NCBI GenBank assembly: GCA_025094145.1
Contig: JALLLS010000113.1
Location: 1 to 64,000, forward strand
Origin: Spinellus fusiger
Lineage: Eukaryota > Mucoromycota > Mucoromycetes > Mucorales > Phycomycetaceae
Direction: 5' to 3'
DNA length: 64,000 nucleotides
Under the pieces are notes generated by a model. The model was not told the origin of the DNA and searched no databases. It saw only the letters and a program-made list of their open reading frames with translations. This document shows, piece by piece, positions 1-9,007 of the stretch. Made by a program: the position numbers and the translations under genes. Each line of letters begins with the position of its first letter. Within the stretch, counting starts at the first letter, position 1.

Positions 1-570
1 GGCTTGGTGGTCTGTTTGGTGGTATTAGACATAATAAATATGATAGTGGAAAAAGAAGAAATGAGGAATGTGTATAAAAAAAAGTTTTTTTTTTTAGTAA
101 AATTAGAGTTAGAAAATGAAAAGTATTTTAGAATTTTGACATGACACTGTATAAATAATGAACTACATGGCTCTTTCCATTAAACCTCTGGAGACCCCTA
201 AAAATGGGTCACCACAAGCTAATGAAAAAAATAATGGCCAAAAACACAGTGCCCCTACAACAACAAACCCCCAGGCATCCCCTCATATGCAAATACTGCC
301 AAAAACCCCTTAGCAAGATGCGCTAAAGTGGTCATTGGAGGCAATGACCCAATGCATGCCCACAAGTGTGGTGACAGGGCACCTCTGCTCATTTGATTTT
401 CTTTGAGCTTCCTATCAGCAACTCCTCCCTGATAGCAGAGCTGCAAGTAGCTCTTTTTTTGGCTTTTCCTTGAGGCTCTGGACTGGGCCTGACCCATCAT
501 GACAAACATAACAAGGCAGTTCTTGAATTCCACCTTGCCACCCAACAACTTGTAAGGGACCACTGGGAAC
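1..570. other. Transposon-derived sequence, no confident gene
   Basis: AT-rich at the left edge, then more GC-rich from about 190. A minus-strand reading frame at 255-563 is open for 102 codons but has no domain I recognise. In another minus frame a short Cys-rich stretch resembles part of a retroelement zinc-knuckle region. I treat it as a degraded retroelement fragment. No host gene is supported. Confidence 0.35.
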
Positions 571-584
571 AGGTAGGAAGAAGG

Positions 585-860
585 TACTAGGTGTTGTGCA
601 TAATAGACAAGATATAGTGTAGAGTATGAGCTGATAGCAGATATCAGAATGCAGATTTATTTAAGACAATTGGATAAGTATTTATACTGTAAATTCTATA
701 GTACTATCCAATTACTAAGTGAAATATGATATACAAATAATAAAGGAGTGTATGATCAGTGACATAGAAGTGATGCAAATAAAGGAGTGGTATTAATAGT
801 AAGGAAAATAGTGTAAAATAAGGAGTATTCAAATTAGGTCATCACACAACTCTGTAAAGA
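585..860 (+). repeat. Diverged copy of LTR-like repeat B
   Basis: Shares the order of short blocks with the repeats at 1983-2311 and 32515-32845. These are 'ggtactaggtgttgtg', then 'cagatatcag', a T-rich stretch, 'agtatttatact', and 'ctatagta' followed by AT-rich sequence. It is much more diverged than the other two copies. TG-start and TATA-like sequences suggest an LTR, but no internal region is attached, so LTR identity is an inference. Confidence 0.45.
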
Positions 861-1543
861 TGTCTGTGCATCAGGTATCACTATCAAAGACCATGTTCTC
901 TTTGCTTCCCCACAATTCCTTCTGAGGCATCTCTTTTGCACCTCAACATTACCCACTTGCATTTCCTTCCCTACAACACCCTTGCCTCCAACTTGCATAC
1001 CTGCCTCTCCATAACAGTACTGTGAGAGAGACAGTAGTATACAAGAATGAACATAGTTGGTTCACTGGCTTGGGATATGCCTATATTGAATGTCCCCCCA
1101 ACACCAACAAATAGTACAAGCCCTTGACTTAAAAGGTGCCCTACTCTGAAAAGACCATCTTTTTGGCCACCTGGACCCATATAGGCAAACACTGCAGGTA
1201 TTGCAAGGAGATGGGTTACAACGTGGACCAGTGTAAGGAATGCCCTCAGGAGAAGCATTCCTGCTACATTTGTGGTGACAAAGGCCAGCTCCAAAACAAA
1301 TGTCCCCATAACTCTCCCTGGGAACTGTCTTACAGTAAGAGATCAAGAGGAGAGATTTTTGGACAAAAGGTTGAACAGAAGAAACAGGACACCCCCACAC
1401 AGTGGGGTTCATCTGCCAAGCCCCAGGGACAGCAACAGGTTGAACAGAGAAAAACACCACCACTGCCACCAAGACAGAAGAGGCTCCTCCCAAGATCATT
1501 TTCCACCCTCTTCAAACCACCATGTGATTGTTTGGACAGGTAG
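840..1543 (+). pseudogene. Remnant of zinc-knuckle retroelement ORF1 (gag-like)
   Basis: The 3' part (1136-1543) is open. It encodes a stretch resembling the 'FLATWRNMPTHCRYC' type zinc-knuckle region of Mucoromycota LINE ORF1 proteins, with two knuckle-like motifs, CRYC...C and CYIC...C. In both knuckles the metal-binding His is replaced (Tyr in the first, consistent with CAC to TAC; Gln in the second), so nucleic-acid binding is probably lost. Upstream, recognisable frame fragments are broken by stops. The frame runs directly into the reversed LTR-A at 1523, which truncates the element. No ORF2 part follows. This is a family assignment by motif recognition only. Confidence 0.55.
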
Positions 1544-1977
1544 ATTAACAAGACTGAACAAAGATAATTTTTATTGAGTAAAGAAAGGTTCACTATTTAT
1601 ACTTTTGGTAGGTGCTTATCCTTCAGTGGCTTCTACCTTATGGTAGGATGATCTATTCTACCTTATGGTAGTTATGATAGTCAACCTTATGGCTGCTTCA
1701 CAATTACAACTAAATGGTTGGTGTCTATATTACTACCTTATGGTTGGCTCATATGTTTTACTTAGTTGTAGTATTATTAGATTCAACCCTATGGTTGGTT
1801 CCTGGGATAAGTACTCTATTATTGAAACCATTAATTATTATGAGTCTTTACTCAATTGACTCTGATAGGTCAATATTGTTCTGTTAGGATTATTAATGAA
1901 GATGGCTCTTGTTAAGTGTCCAATAGTACACTGAGCTTTAGAAGGTGATTTTGTAGTTATGACCAATCAGTAAGATG
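1523..1977 (-). repeat. Partial LTR-A, minus orientation
   Basis: Reverse complement of the LTR at 30569-31224 and 13675-14329. It shares the terminal TGTGATTGTTTGG, the (C)CTTATGG motif array and 'cttatccttcagtggcttc'. It begins cleanly at the LTR terminus (1523) but stops near 1977, so about 200 bp of the LTR 5' part is missing, replaced by repeat B. Confidence 0.8.
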
Positions 1978-1982
1978 GTTGT

Positions 1983-2311
1983 AAGGATCAGGGTCAAGGC
2001 AGGAGAAAGAAGTAGAGGTACTAGGTGTTGTGCTTCAGGAACAGGTAGGAGAACAAGAAGAGAACAAAGGTAAGAGACAAGAGAAGACAAGGACAGAGTA
2101 CAGGTAGGAAACAGATATCAGGATATTGTTTTTATTTTAACAATGAGTCAAGTATTTATACTAGAGTGTTTTATACTGCAATCTAATTCTATATTATTTA
2201 ATAAAACAATCTAATGATTATAACAAAAGCCAAGACAAAGATAAGAGTGGGAGGAGAGAGACTTGTAATGTTTAGGACTAATGGTAGAATGATGAGTTTG
2301 TCTGGAACAAG
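1983..2311 (+). repeat. LTR-like repeat B, copy 2
   Basis: About 330 bp, clearly homologous to 32515-32845. Both begin near 'gatcagggtcaagg', contain 'aggtgttgtg' and the 'gagaacaaaggtaagagac' block, and end at 'ggtagaatgatgagtt' plus about 20 bp. After 2311 the two loci diverge. Probably a solo LTR or LTR-like element; no flanking duplication was identified. Confidence 0.65.
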
Positions 2312-2585
2312 ACTATTGGTGATGCCCAAATTACTTTCATAATTTGCCAAGAACAAACTAGTCATTACATTTTCAATAATAGTTAAGACACTGCATATTA
2401 TAGTCTACTGTACAGGCCATTATTACTAAGCATCCTAAAACAGAAACAGATTATTCTTAATAGCACAGTCACCTGTCTATTTTTACTAAATAGACATGTC
2501 AAAATTGTTTTAATAAAAGTATCTTGTTTTGAGTCTGATTAATTCCTTTTGAATTTAACAGTGTTATCTGTGGTTCCTTACAAAA
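2312..2585. other. AT-rich intergenic sequence
   Basis: About 270 bp of AT-rich sequence with no open frame, RNA gene or repeat I could identify. It ends at a short LTR-G terminal fragment. Confidence 0.5.
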
Positions 2586-2621
2586 TGTCCAGATTTCTCT
2601 TGGTTAAAGACAAAGACAACA
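2586..2621 (+). repeat. LTR-G terminal fragment
   Basis: The stretch from 'tgtccagattt' to 'caaagacaaca' matches the last 36 bp of the 3' LTR of the gypsy element (18400-18435) with a few changes. It ends in the same CAACA terminus. The upstream part of the LTR is not recognisable. It ends 93 bp from the 3' end of the tRNA-Val gene. Confidence 0.55.
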
Positions 2622-2714
2622 CATAAATTAAAGTGTTTTATACAAAATATAATAAAATAAAAAAATCTCCAAAAGTATTATGAGGTTGTGCAAATAAATT
2701 TCAAATGAAAAAAA

Positions 2715-2788
2715 TGATTTCTGCCAGACTCGAACTGGCGACCGTCTGTGTGTTAGACAGACGTGATAACCAACTACACCAAGAAACC
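2715..2788 (-). tRNA. tRNA-Val (anticodon AAC)
   Basis: The minus strand folds into a standard cloverleaf without intron. The acceptor is GGTTTCT/AGAAATC with one G-T pair, the D arm is GTG...TCAC, the anticodon stem is TCTGT/ACAGA with loop CTAACAC (AAC at 34-36), and the T arm is GCCAG TTCGAGT CTGGC, with discriminator A. A T7 run follows the 3' end and would serve as the Pol III terminator. LINE A copy 1 begins at the next base upstream of position 1. Confidence 0.95.
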
Positions 2789-2976
2789 ACTTCTCTTTCT
2801 GCTAAAGATCACTTTTTTTTAAAATTCATAAGTTCAATCCAAAAATTCAAAAACGTCCATCCGTCTCCAAAAAGCTGCATCCATCTGCATCCATCATCAA
2901 TCCATCTTCCCCCATCTCCCGACTATCTTCTACAAAAGTTTCAGACCTCCAGCTCTCAAACTTGACCAGATCCACC

Positions 2977-3906
2977 ATGTTCTCTTCTCCAGCAGGACAA
3001 CAACACCTTTTGGCTAATGCCACCACCACCACCACCGAAGCTCAACTTATCTCGGCAGTGACGTCACTCCAACAGAGCTTTGCTCAAATGGCTTCTGAGC
3101 ACACCCATCAGAAGCAGAGACTTGAGGCCTTTGAGGCCATTATGGAAGAAAACAAGCAGCTGAGAGAGACTGTGGCAGCCCTTGAGGCAAAGCTTGCTGC
3201 CTTGACTAATAAGGCAACTCCTGTGATACAAGAGGTGACACAGGCACCAAAGAACCACCAACAGGCTGAGAAGACAGCCAAGGACTCCACATGGGCTACT
3301 GTAGCCAAAAAGACCCGCCCAGCACCTTCAACTAGGAGAGTGGAATCTGCTGCATGTGCCTTCACCATCCAAGAAGGTCCTAAAGGTTACACTTATGTGT
3401 ACATTCCAAGAGGCAGACACATGAACCGCCCAGAGGCAAGACACCTCCTGAGAACCCTTGGCCTGGAAACAGGTAGAATCCTGGATGTGTGTTTCCCTGC
3501 CCATTCTGTTCTTGGTCTTTTGGTCCATGTTCAGTATGTTGAGTCTCTTACTGCAGTCTTGAATAAGGCCAAGGTAGATATCTACAAGAACTTTGACCCT
3601 CTGGACCCCAAGCATCTGGCAGACCCAAAATATGCCACCTTCAATGTTGAGCAGATGTGCATTGAGGCAGCCAGACTCCAAGAGAACAGATGCATGCAGG
3701 CTATCCAGTACATGCACCCCCACATTGCTTTTTCTGTTGCTACTGCTTTTGTAGCCAATGGCTGGATCAGTGAAGAGCAGATGCCCCCCAAGCCAACCAA
3801 CAAGGGATACATTGACAGAGATGACCCAGCAAATGCCTTCCAAGTGAGCAGAAGAAGCTCTGTTGCCATGTCTGAGTCCTCCAACAACAAACACCAATAT
3901 GAATAG
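2977..3906 (+). CDS. LINE A ORF1 protein (copy 1)
   Basis: 309-residue intact ORF1, starting at the first ATG of the frame (MFSSPAGQQHLL). After a Thr-rich N-terminus there is a coiled-coil helix (about residues 45-75, EENKQLRETVAALEAKL), then a basic segment. A conserved domain follows (about 130-215) with the features YVYIPRGR, FPAHSVLGLLVH and LADPKY. LINE B ORF1 has the same arrangement, so the domain is ancestral to both families. No zinc knuckle is visible. By analogy with other LINE ORF1 proteins it should bind the element RNA and trimerise or oligomerise through the coiled coil; that role is inferred. The stop codon overlaps the ATG of ORF2. Confidence 0.8.
   Translation: MFSSPAGQQHLLANATTTTTEAQLISAVTSLQQSFAQMASEHTHQKQRLEAFEAIMEENKQLRETVAALEAKLAALTNKATPVIQEVTQAPKNHQQAEKTAKDSTWATVAKKTRPAPSTRRVESAACAFTIQEGPKGYTYVYIPRGRHMNRPEARHLLRTLGLETGRILDVCFPAHSVLGLLVHVQYVESLTAVLNKAKVDIYKNFDPLDPKHLADPKYATFNVEQMCIEAARLQENRCMQAIQYMHPHIAFSVATAFVANGWISEEQMPPKPTNKGYIDRDDPANAFQVSRRSSVAMSESSNNKHQYE
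3058..3065. promoter_or_regulatory. Palindromic CRE/ATF-type site in LINE A 5' region
   Basis: A perfect TGACGTCA palindrome lies about 80 bp into ORF1 and recurs in copies 2 (near 18894) and 3. It retains its CpG while most of the element is CpG-poor. TGACGTCA is the consensus of CREB/ATF bZIP factors. Whether it acts as an internal promoter element is inference. Confidence 0.3.
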
Positions 3907-6900
3907 AGTCTCTATAGGCCTATGGAATGCCAATGGACTTCAACAGTCTATGGTATATGACATTATGACACACTCACACTCCTTTACTATGCTCTTTATC
4001 ACAGAAACCTGGCTCCTCTCTCCCTCCCACCTCCCTACTTCCTGGACACAGTTCCACACCTATGGCAAGCCTGTTGAGAACAGCTACCGTGGCTCACTTG
4101 GTATCTGTGCTCTTGTTTCTCCCTCCTGTCCCTACCATGTTACCCACATCCCTATGCCCTCCCCCTATGCCCTTGGTGTCCAAATTGGTTCACTGAGAAT
4201 TATATGTCTCTACCTTCCCCCCTCCCTTTCCCTTGAAGACACTTTTGCAGTGCTCAACTCCATTCCTTTGACAGAGGACACAATCATCTGTGGGGATCTG
4301 AATGCAAGACTTGGTGCAGTTCTTGGGGACCATGACACAAATCCTAGAGGTACAGCCCTACTGGAATGGCTAGAAGAACGTCAGCTGTATGTCCAGAACA
4401 GCATGCATGCCTTTGGTCAAGCAACCTACCACTCTTTCTGACAAGAACAAGAGATGAGTAGCATTGTGGATCTGTTTGTGTCCAACTGTCTCTTTGACAA
4501 CACATTCATGATGGTGTATGGTGATCTCTCTCTTGGTTCAGACCATAGGCTGCTCAGTATGACATTTGATCATGACATGTCTACAGCTCCTCTCACACCA
4601 CCACCCATCAGAAGAATGTGGAACCTCTCACGCCTTGTGGAGCCAGATGTTGCTGATCTATACAGAGACAAGTTTGATAGTCTCTCCTCTCAACTATGTC
4701 AACTAATTACATCTACAGTGAGCAATCCTCCTGGTGTCTGTCCTGACATTGATGGCCTAACAGATCAGCTCAGCAGCTGCATCTACTCTGCTTTGGACAG
4801 CTCTGTTGGAAGCAAGACACATAGACCTGCACATTGGCAGAAGTTCTGGAGTGAGGCTCTGCAGGTGGCAGTTGAGAAGAGGGAGCACAGCTTCAAGAGC
4901 TGGAAAAGGGCAAGAGGCCTGGACAAGGTTTGTTGGTGGCAGAGGCACCTGGATGCACAGAGGGCCTTTAGGTGTGAGGTGCAAAGAGCCAAGAGAAGAC
5001 ACTGGCAGGAGTTTTGCAAGAGCATGGAGAGAGACTATGCAAAGGCTACATCCAAGGTGAAGCAGATTTGTAGAAGAAGACAGCCACAGCAGACATTCCA
5101 ACACCCAGATGGGCCAGCAGCAGCAGCAGAAGTGATGAGCCAACACCTTGAGAGTGTTTATAGAGGCTCACTATTAACATCACTTAGACCACCAGTAACA
5201 GCACAGCAGCATCAGCATCCCTTCCCAGCAGCCACAACACCATTCTCACAACCTGTTGTCAAGTTCTGTATGAAGCTGCTGCCAAATAGGAAAGCACCAG
5301 GAGTAGACCACCTGAGAGCAGAAATGCTAAAGCCACTCAGCACCACCATTGTCCCCATTCTTTCTGGTCTGTTCACCATGTGTTGGCAGTGGTCCTATGT
5401 TCCTCTCCCATGGCGTCAAGCACAGGTGTTCCCCATCTTCAAAAAGGGTGACCCAAGTGATCCAGCCAACTACAGGCCAATCTCATTGACTTCTGTTCTC
5501 AGAAAGCTGTTTGAGGTATGTCTAGCACCAGACCTGCACAAGTACTCTCCCCCACTTAATGTTGCTCAGGGTGGATTCAGACCAAGACGAGGTGCACTGG
5601 ACCAGGCTCTGTGTTTACACAACCTGATGAAGAGATATTATCAGAGACACCACCACTATCCTGTGGTAGCCTACTTGGACATCAAGGCAGCCTATGATAC
5701 TGTAGACAGGAACCTGATCTGGGATGCCCTGCACAAGAGAAACACACCGCCACCACTGCTTGCTTTGCTTGTCCACTTGTTTGATGATGTCCATGTGTCA
5801 GTCATCCTGAACAACTATGTGTCCTCTTCGTTCTCTCCAGTAACTGGTGTACTGCAAGGCTCAGTTCTAGCCCCCACCTTTATTCAATCTACATTAACCC
5901 ACTTGCATGTCTTTTCAGAAGTGTGGCAACAGCAACAACAACACATGTGCAGTCTAGCTCACCATCATCTTTGGCAGAGTATGAAGAATCACTAACAGAC
6001 AACAGTAGCACCACTATGGATAAGCCTACAGGAATCAACTCACTCTTCTTTGCTGATGATATTGCTGTCTTTGGTAAGGTTGGAGAGGTTCAGCACATGC
6101 TGCGTTTGGCAGAGCACTACTCTGTTTCAGTTGGCTTTAGATGGAGTCCTTCCAAGTGTGCAGTGGTCCTTCCCCCTTCTGTTTCCCAGGCCAACCAGTT
6201 CAAGATATATGGAGAGGCCCTTCCAGCAGCCAATGAGTTTATTTACCTTGGCATGCCCTTTGTCTACAATGGAATCAACTCCTCTGGGATTATCTCACAC
6301 AGAAAGCAAGCCACAATGTTTGCCATGTCCACACTGCATGCTGTTGGTGCCTCACGTTCTGGTTTCTCTTTGCTCCTCAGCTCAAGACTATACAAGACCT
6401 TCATTAGGCCAAAGTTTGAGTATGGTCTGGCAATCACTGTTCTTTTGAAGAAAGATATCAAAGCTCTGGAGAAGATACAAGACAGGTGCCTAAGAATGAT
6501 CATAGGTGGCCACCCCACTAGCTCCACTCAGGTGTTGAAGCATATCTGTGACCTGCCCAGCATGAGTTTCTGCTCAGACTCTCTCAAGACAAGGTTCTGT
6601 CTACGTGCTGCCTCACTTCCACCCCAATGTCTTTTGTCTCTGCTGTTGAACAGTCCAGGAGTGCCACTACTTGAACCACTCACCAAGAATCATCTCTTTG
6701 CCTCTCTTCCAGGAGTATTGCCAGAATCATCTGCACAGCTTAGGCAATACTTCCAACAACAACACCAACAGCTCCTTGACCAGTACCTGCAAGTGACAGA
6801 CAAGGTGCTCATCAAGGCATGCAGGCCAACACTTGGCATTGATCCAGTCCTCTTCTTGCCAGCAACCAGACATGACAGAAGCAGGCTCATACGTTGGAGA

Positions 6901-7218
6901 ATGGGATGGCTTCCTGGTAAGCCACGTCCATGTCAGTGCAGTCCAGCAGAGCACACCTCCAGAAGACATCTTGCAGAGTGTCCAGCAATTCCAAGGGACC
7001 TATAGGATCAACTGCCACCAGCACCACAACACTGCCATCCATTGGATCACACCATCAACTGTCTTTCTAAGAAATCTTTTTCCTGTCCTTCTTTCTGGGT
7101 GCCTCTACATACAATTCTCTGGCATATAGACCAGCTTTGCAACCCTGACAGTGAGTTTAGTCCCCACTCAAGTCCAGGCATGCTTTGGCATGATCAAGTG
7201 CACCAGGTGCATGAATGA
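3899..7218 (+). pseudogene. LINE A ORF2: AP-endonuclease / reverse transcriptase, broken (copy 1)
   Basis: ORF2 ATG (3899) overlaps the ORF1 stop as ATGAATAG. The N-terminus is an APE-type endonuclease (ITETW, GDLNARLG, SDHRL motifs). It is followed by reverse transcriptase with YLDIKAAYDTVDR, GVLQGSVL and the FADD catalytic box (about 6047), and a C-terminal CxC...H...H...C knuckle after WRMGWLPGK. There are three lesions: an in-frame TGA at 4439-4441 (codon 181, inside the endonuclease) and an in-frame TAG at 7003-7005, both shared with copy 2, and a private one-base deletion near 5868, just past GVLQGSVL. The frame resumes after each lesion. The product would copy the element by target-primed reverse transcription if intact. 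Confidence 0.85.
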
Positions 7219-7872
7219 ACAGCTTTTTGTTCTGCTTCTCTGGCCTCCTCCCTCTCACTGTTACAATCTTTTAACACAGCTGCAGAGTGGAGAGCAGGGA
7301 CAGCCTTAAAGTCCAGTAGTCTTAGTTTCTTTCTCTTGCCTGTCTTTTTTTGTTCTTTTGTCCTGTAGAACTTTTTTGTTTATTTCAATTAGTACAAGGA
7401 GTGCAGTAAGGCTTCATTAAGCAAATGCATATATCTCCTTTAATAAAAAATCTTTAACCTATACTATCAAAGAACTTCTCTTTCTTGTCCATGCTAGACA
7501 CTGCGCTATCAAATAGAGTAATACTATTGGCTGCACATGTCTTCCCTTTTTGGAACACACATTATCCTGTGTGGATACACACAGATAATATAATATAATT
7601 AATAAGATAAATGCTAATGCAATATATTGTCTTGGCTTAACATGTTCACTGTGAAGAGAACATAAAGCAAACATGTATATGCAATTGTACACTGTAGAAT
7701 TTAGTATAAATAATTAAGTGAATTCAATGAATAAACATTATCTTCTATCTTCTCTTTTATTCTTCCTCTTTGATCTACATGGGCTTCAGTCCAAACCAAG
7801 AACCACTAGCTATTCCACTCTGTGCACATACCTCCAGGCTTAGAACTATTCTGTCCAAATTAGGGAACAACA
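7219..7872 (+). repeat. LINE A 3' tail plus co-duplicated flank (tRNA-Asp-like fragment inside)
   Basis: This block is shared with 23055-23710. It contains the LINE 3' UTR with a polyadenylation-like AATAAA (7442), then at 7459-7479 a 21-bp stretch that differs from the 5' end of the tRNA-Asp gene plus flank (18611-18631) at only one base. About 390 bp of further sequence follows, shared with copy 2, which includes the start of an older LINE 3' fragment. The two loci diverge after 7872. Confidence 0.7.
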
Positions 7873-8459
7873 TGGTCAGGCCCACTCTTACCAATAATGA
7901 TCACCAGTGGTTCAAGCTTCTTGCCAACCCCATCTGGTTGAGTCTGCCAGTCCCTAGGGAAGATCAGCTGCCAAAAGTACTCAAGGCCATGATTACTAGC
8001 CACCTACACCAAAGTTTTCTTGCTGCCAGACAGTCCAAGGTTCTTCTCTCTGCTTGCCATCCCTCTCTTGGTGTGGATCCTCTCTTGTGGCTGCCCATGA
8101 CATCCTTGGAACGTAGTAGATTTCTCAGGTGGAGAATGGGTTGGTTGCCTGGCAAACCATGTCCTTGTGCCTGTGGCCTTCACCGTACCAGCAGACATCA
8201 CCTCATAGACTATCTTGGGGTAGCTATTTATCTTGGTGTGCTCTCAACCAGTCTGCCCAATCCAATTGACTTTGTGCTGAACCAACTGCCAATGTCCAGG
8301 CCCAGAAACAACAACAAGACTCCCTTTTGGACCCGTGTGTGGCCAGTTCTCTGCTGCATTATGGTAGAGATGAACCAGATCTGCCTGCCAGATGGTGACT
8401 TTAAAACCTCACTGGATGAAGACCATGGTGCCCTTCTTTTGAAGTGGTTACCCAAATAG
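7770..8459 (+). pseudogene. 3' fragment of another LINE ORF2 (family C)
   Basis: Open for 229 codons without an ATG that makes biological sense. The C-terminal half matches the end of LINE A ORF2 in style (LGVDPLLWLP, SRFLRWRMGWLPGK, CPCACG, HHL) but is clearly a different family. No reverse transcriptase domain precedes it. It is therefore a 5'-truncated LINE relic, as expected from aborted reverse transcription. Its first about 100 bp are also present at the end of the block shared with copy 2. Confidence 0.65.
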
Positions 8460-8685
8460 ATTAGTTTAGTCTAGTTTATATCTACTTTTTTCTGGCTTGT
8501 GCCATGTATCACTTGTTTTTTCCTTTCTCTTTTGCTTTCTTTTACTTGTGTTTCTCTTTCTACTTTTTCCCTTTTGTTCCCCTTGTGGGTTTTTTAGATA
8601 GCCTATTTTCCTTTTTTACTCTTAATGACAGGCAATATCCCTATAGGGAGTGTGCCTACTAGTCATAATAATAAAATCCTTTGAA
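8460..8685. other. Relic 3' sequence, T-rich, no gene
   Basis: Pyrimidine-rich stretch following the LINE C fragment, probably its 3' untranslated tail. No gene or RNA is visible. It ends at the left terminal inverted repeat of the DNA transposon. Confidence 0.4.
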
Positions 8686-9007
8686 CTACACACCCAAGGA
8701 TTTTTGGGATATATAAGGAAATCTTCTGAGGATAAAATCAAAATCTTCTTATGATTGGCTAATGTGTTTGAAAATGCCTTTTTGTTGTCCAGAGGGTTGA
8801 TTTCAAACTCTGCCTGCCTATCAGAACAAAGATAATTGACTTTGCAATTATAAAGTAGAAAATTGGCTGTAAAGACAAAAAATAGAACAAGAATCACCCC
8901 AAAATTATAACTCAGTCACTGATATTCCTCTCTTAGCATAATGTGTTATCCTTAAGCCCACAGTATTTGCAGCATAACAATGTTTAAAAAAATATTTATT
9001 ATAGGAC

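Larger units (their letters stand above)
2789..7458 (+). mobile_element. LINE (non-LTR retrotransposon) family A, copy 1
   Basis: Full-length two-ORF LINE starting at the base after tRNA-Val and running head to head with it. It has a 5' region of about 190 bp, ORF1 (2977-3906), ORF2 (3899-7218) and a 3' untranslated region ending near an AATAAAAAA stretch at 7443. The sequence is almost identical to copy 2 (18626 onward). The identity continues past the putative 3' end to 7872, so the exact 3' boundary is uncertain. Inactive: ORF2 carries two premature stops shared with copy 2 plus a private one-base deletion. Confidence 0.9.

Noticed and set aside
3328..3933. 201-codon antisense frame over LINE A ORF1 (also at 19164-19769 and partly 31186-31518)
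   Set aside because: A mirror of the highly constrained ORF1 codon pattern; no known motif, and the sense frame has clear coiled-coil and conserved-domain content.
4439..4441. Selenocysteine or reassigned UGA in LINE ORF2
   Set aside because: Host genes in the window show no internal in-frame TGA, fungi of this type are not known to use UGA for selenocysteine, and CGA-to-TGA mutation explains it; kept only as a readthrough question.
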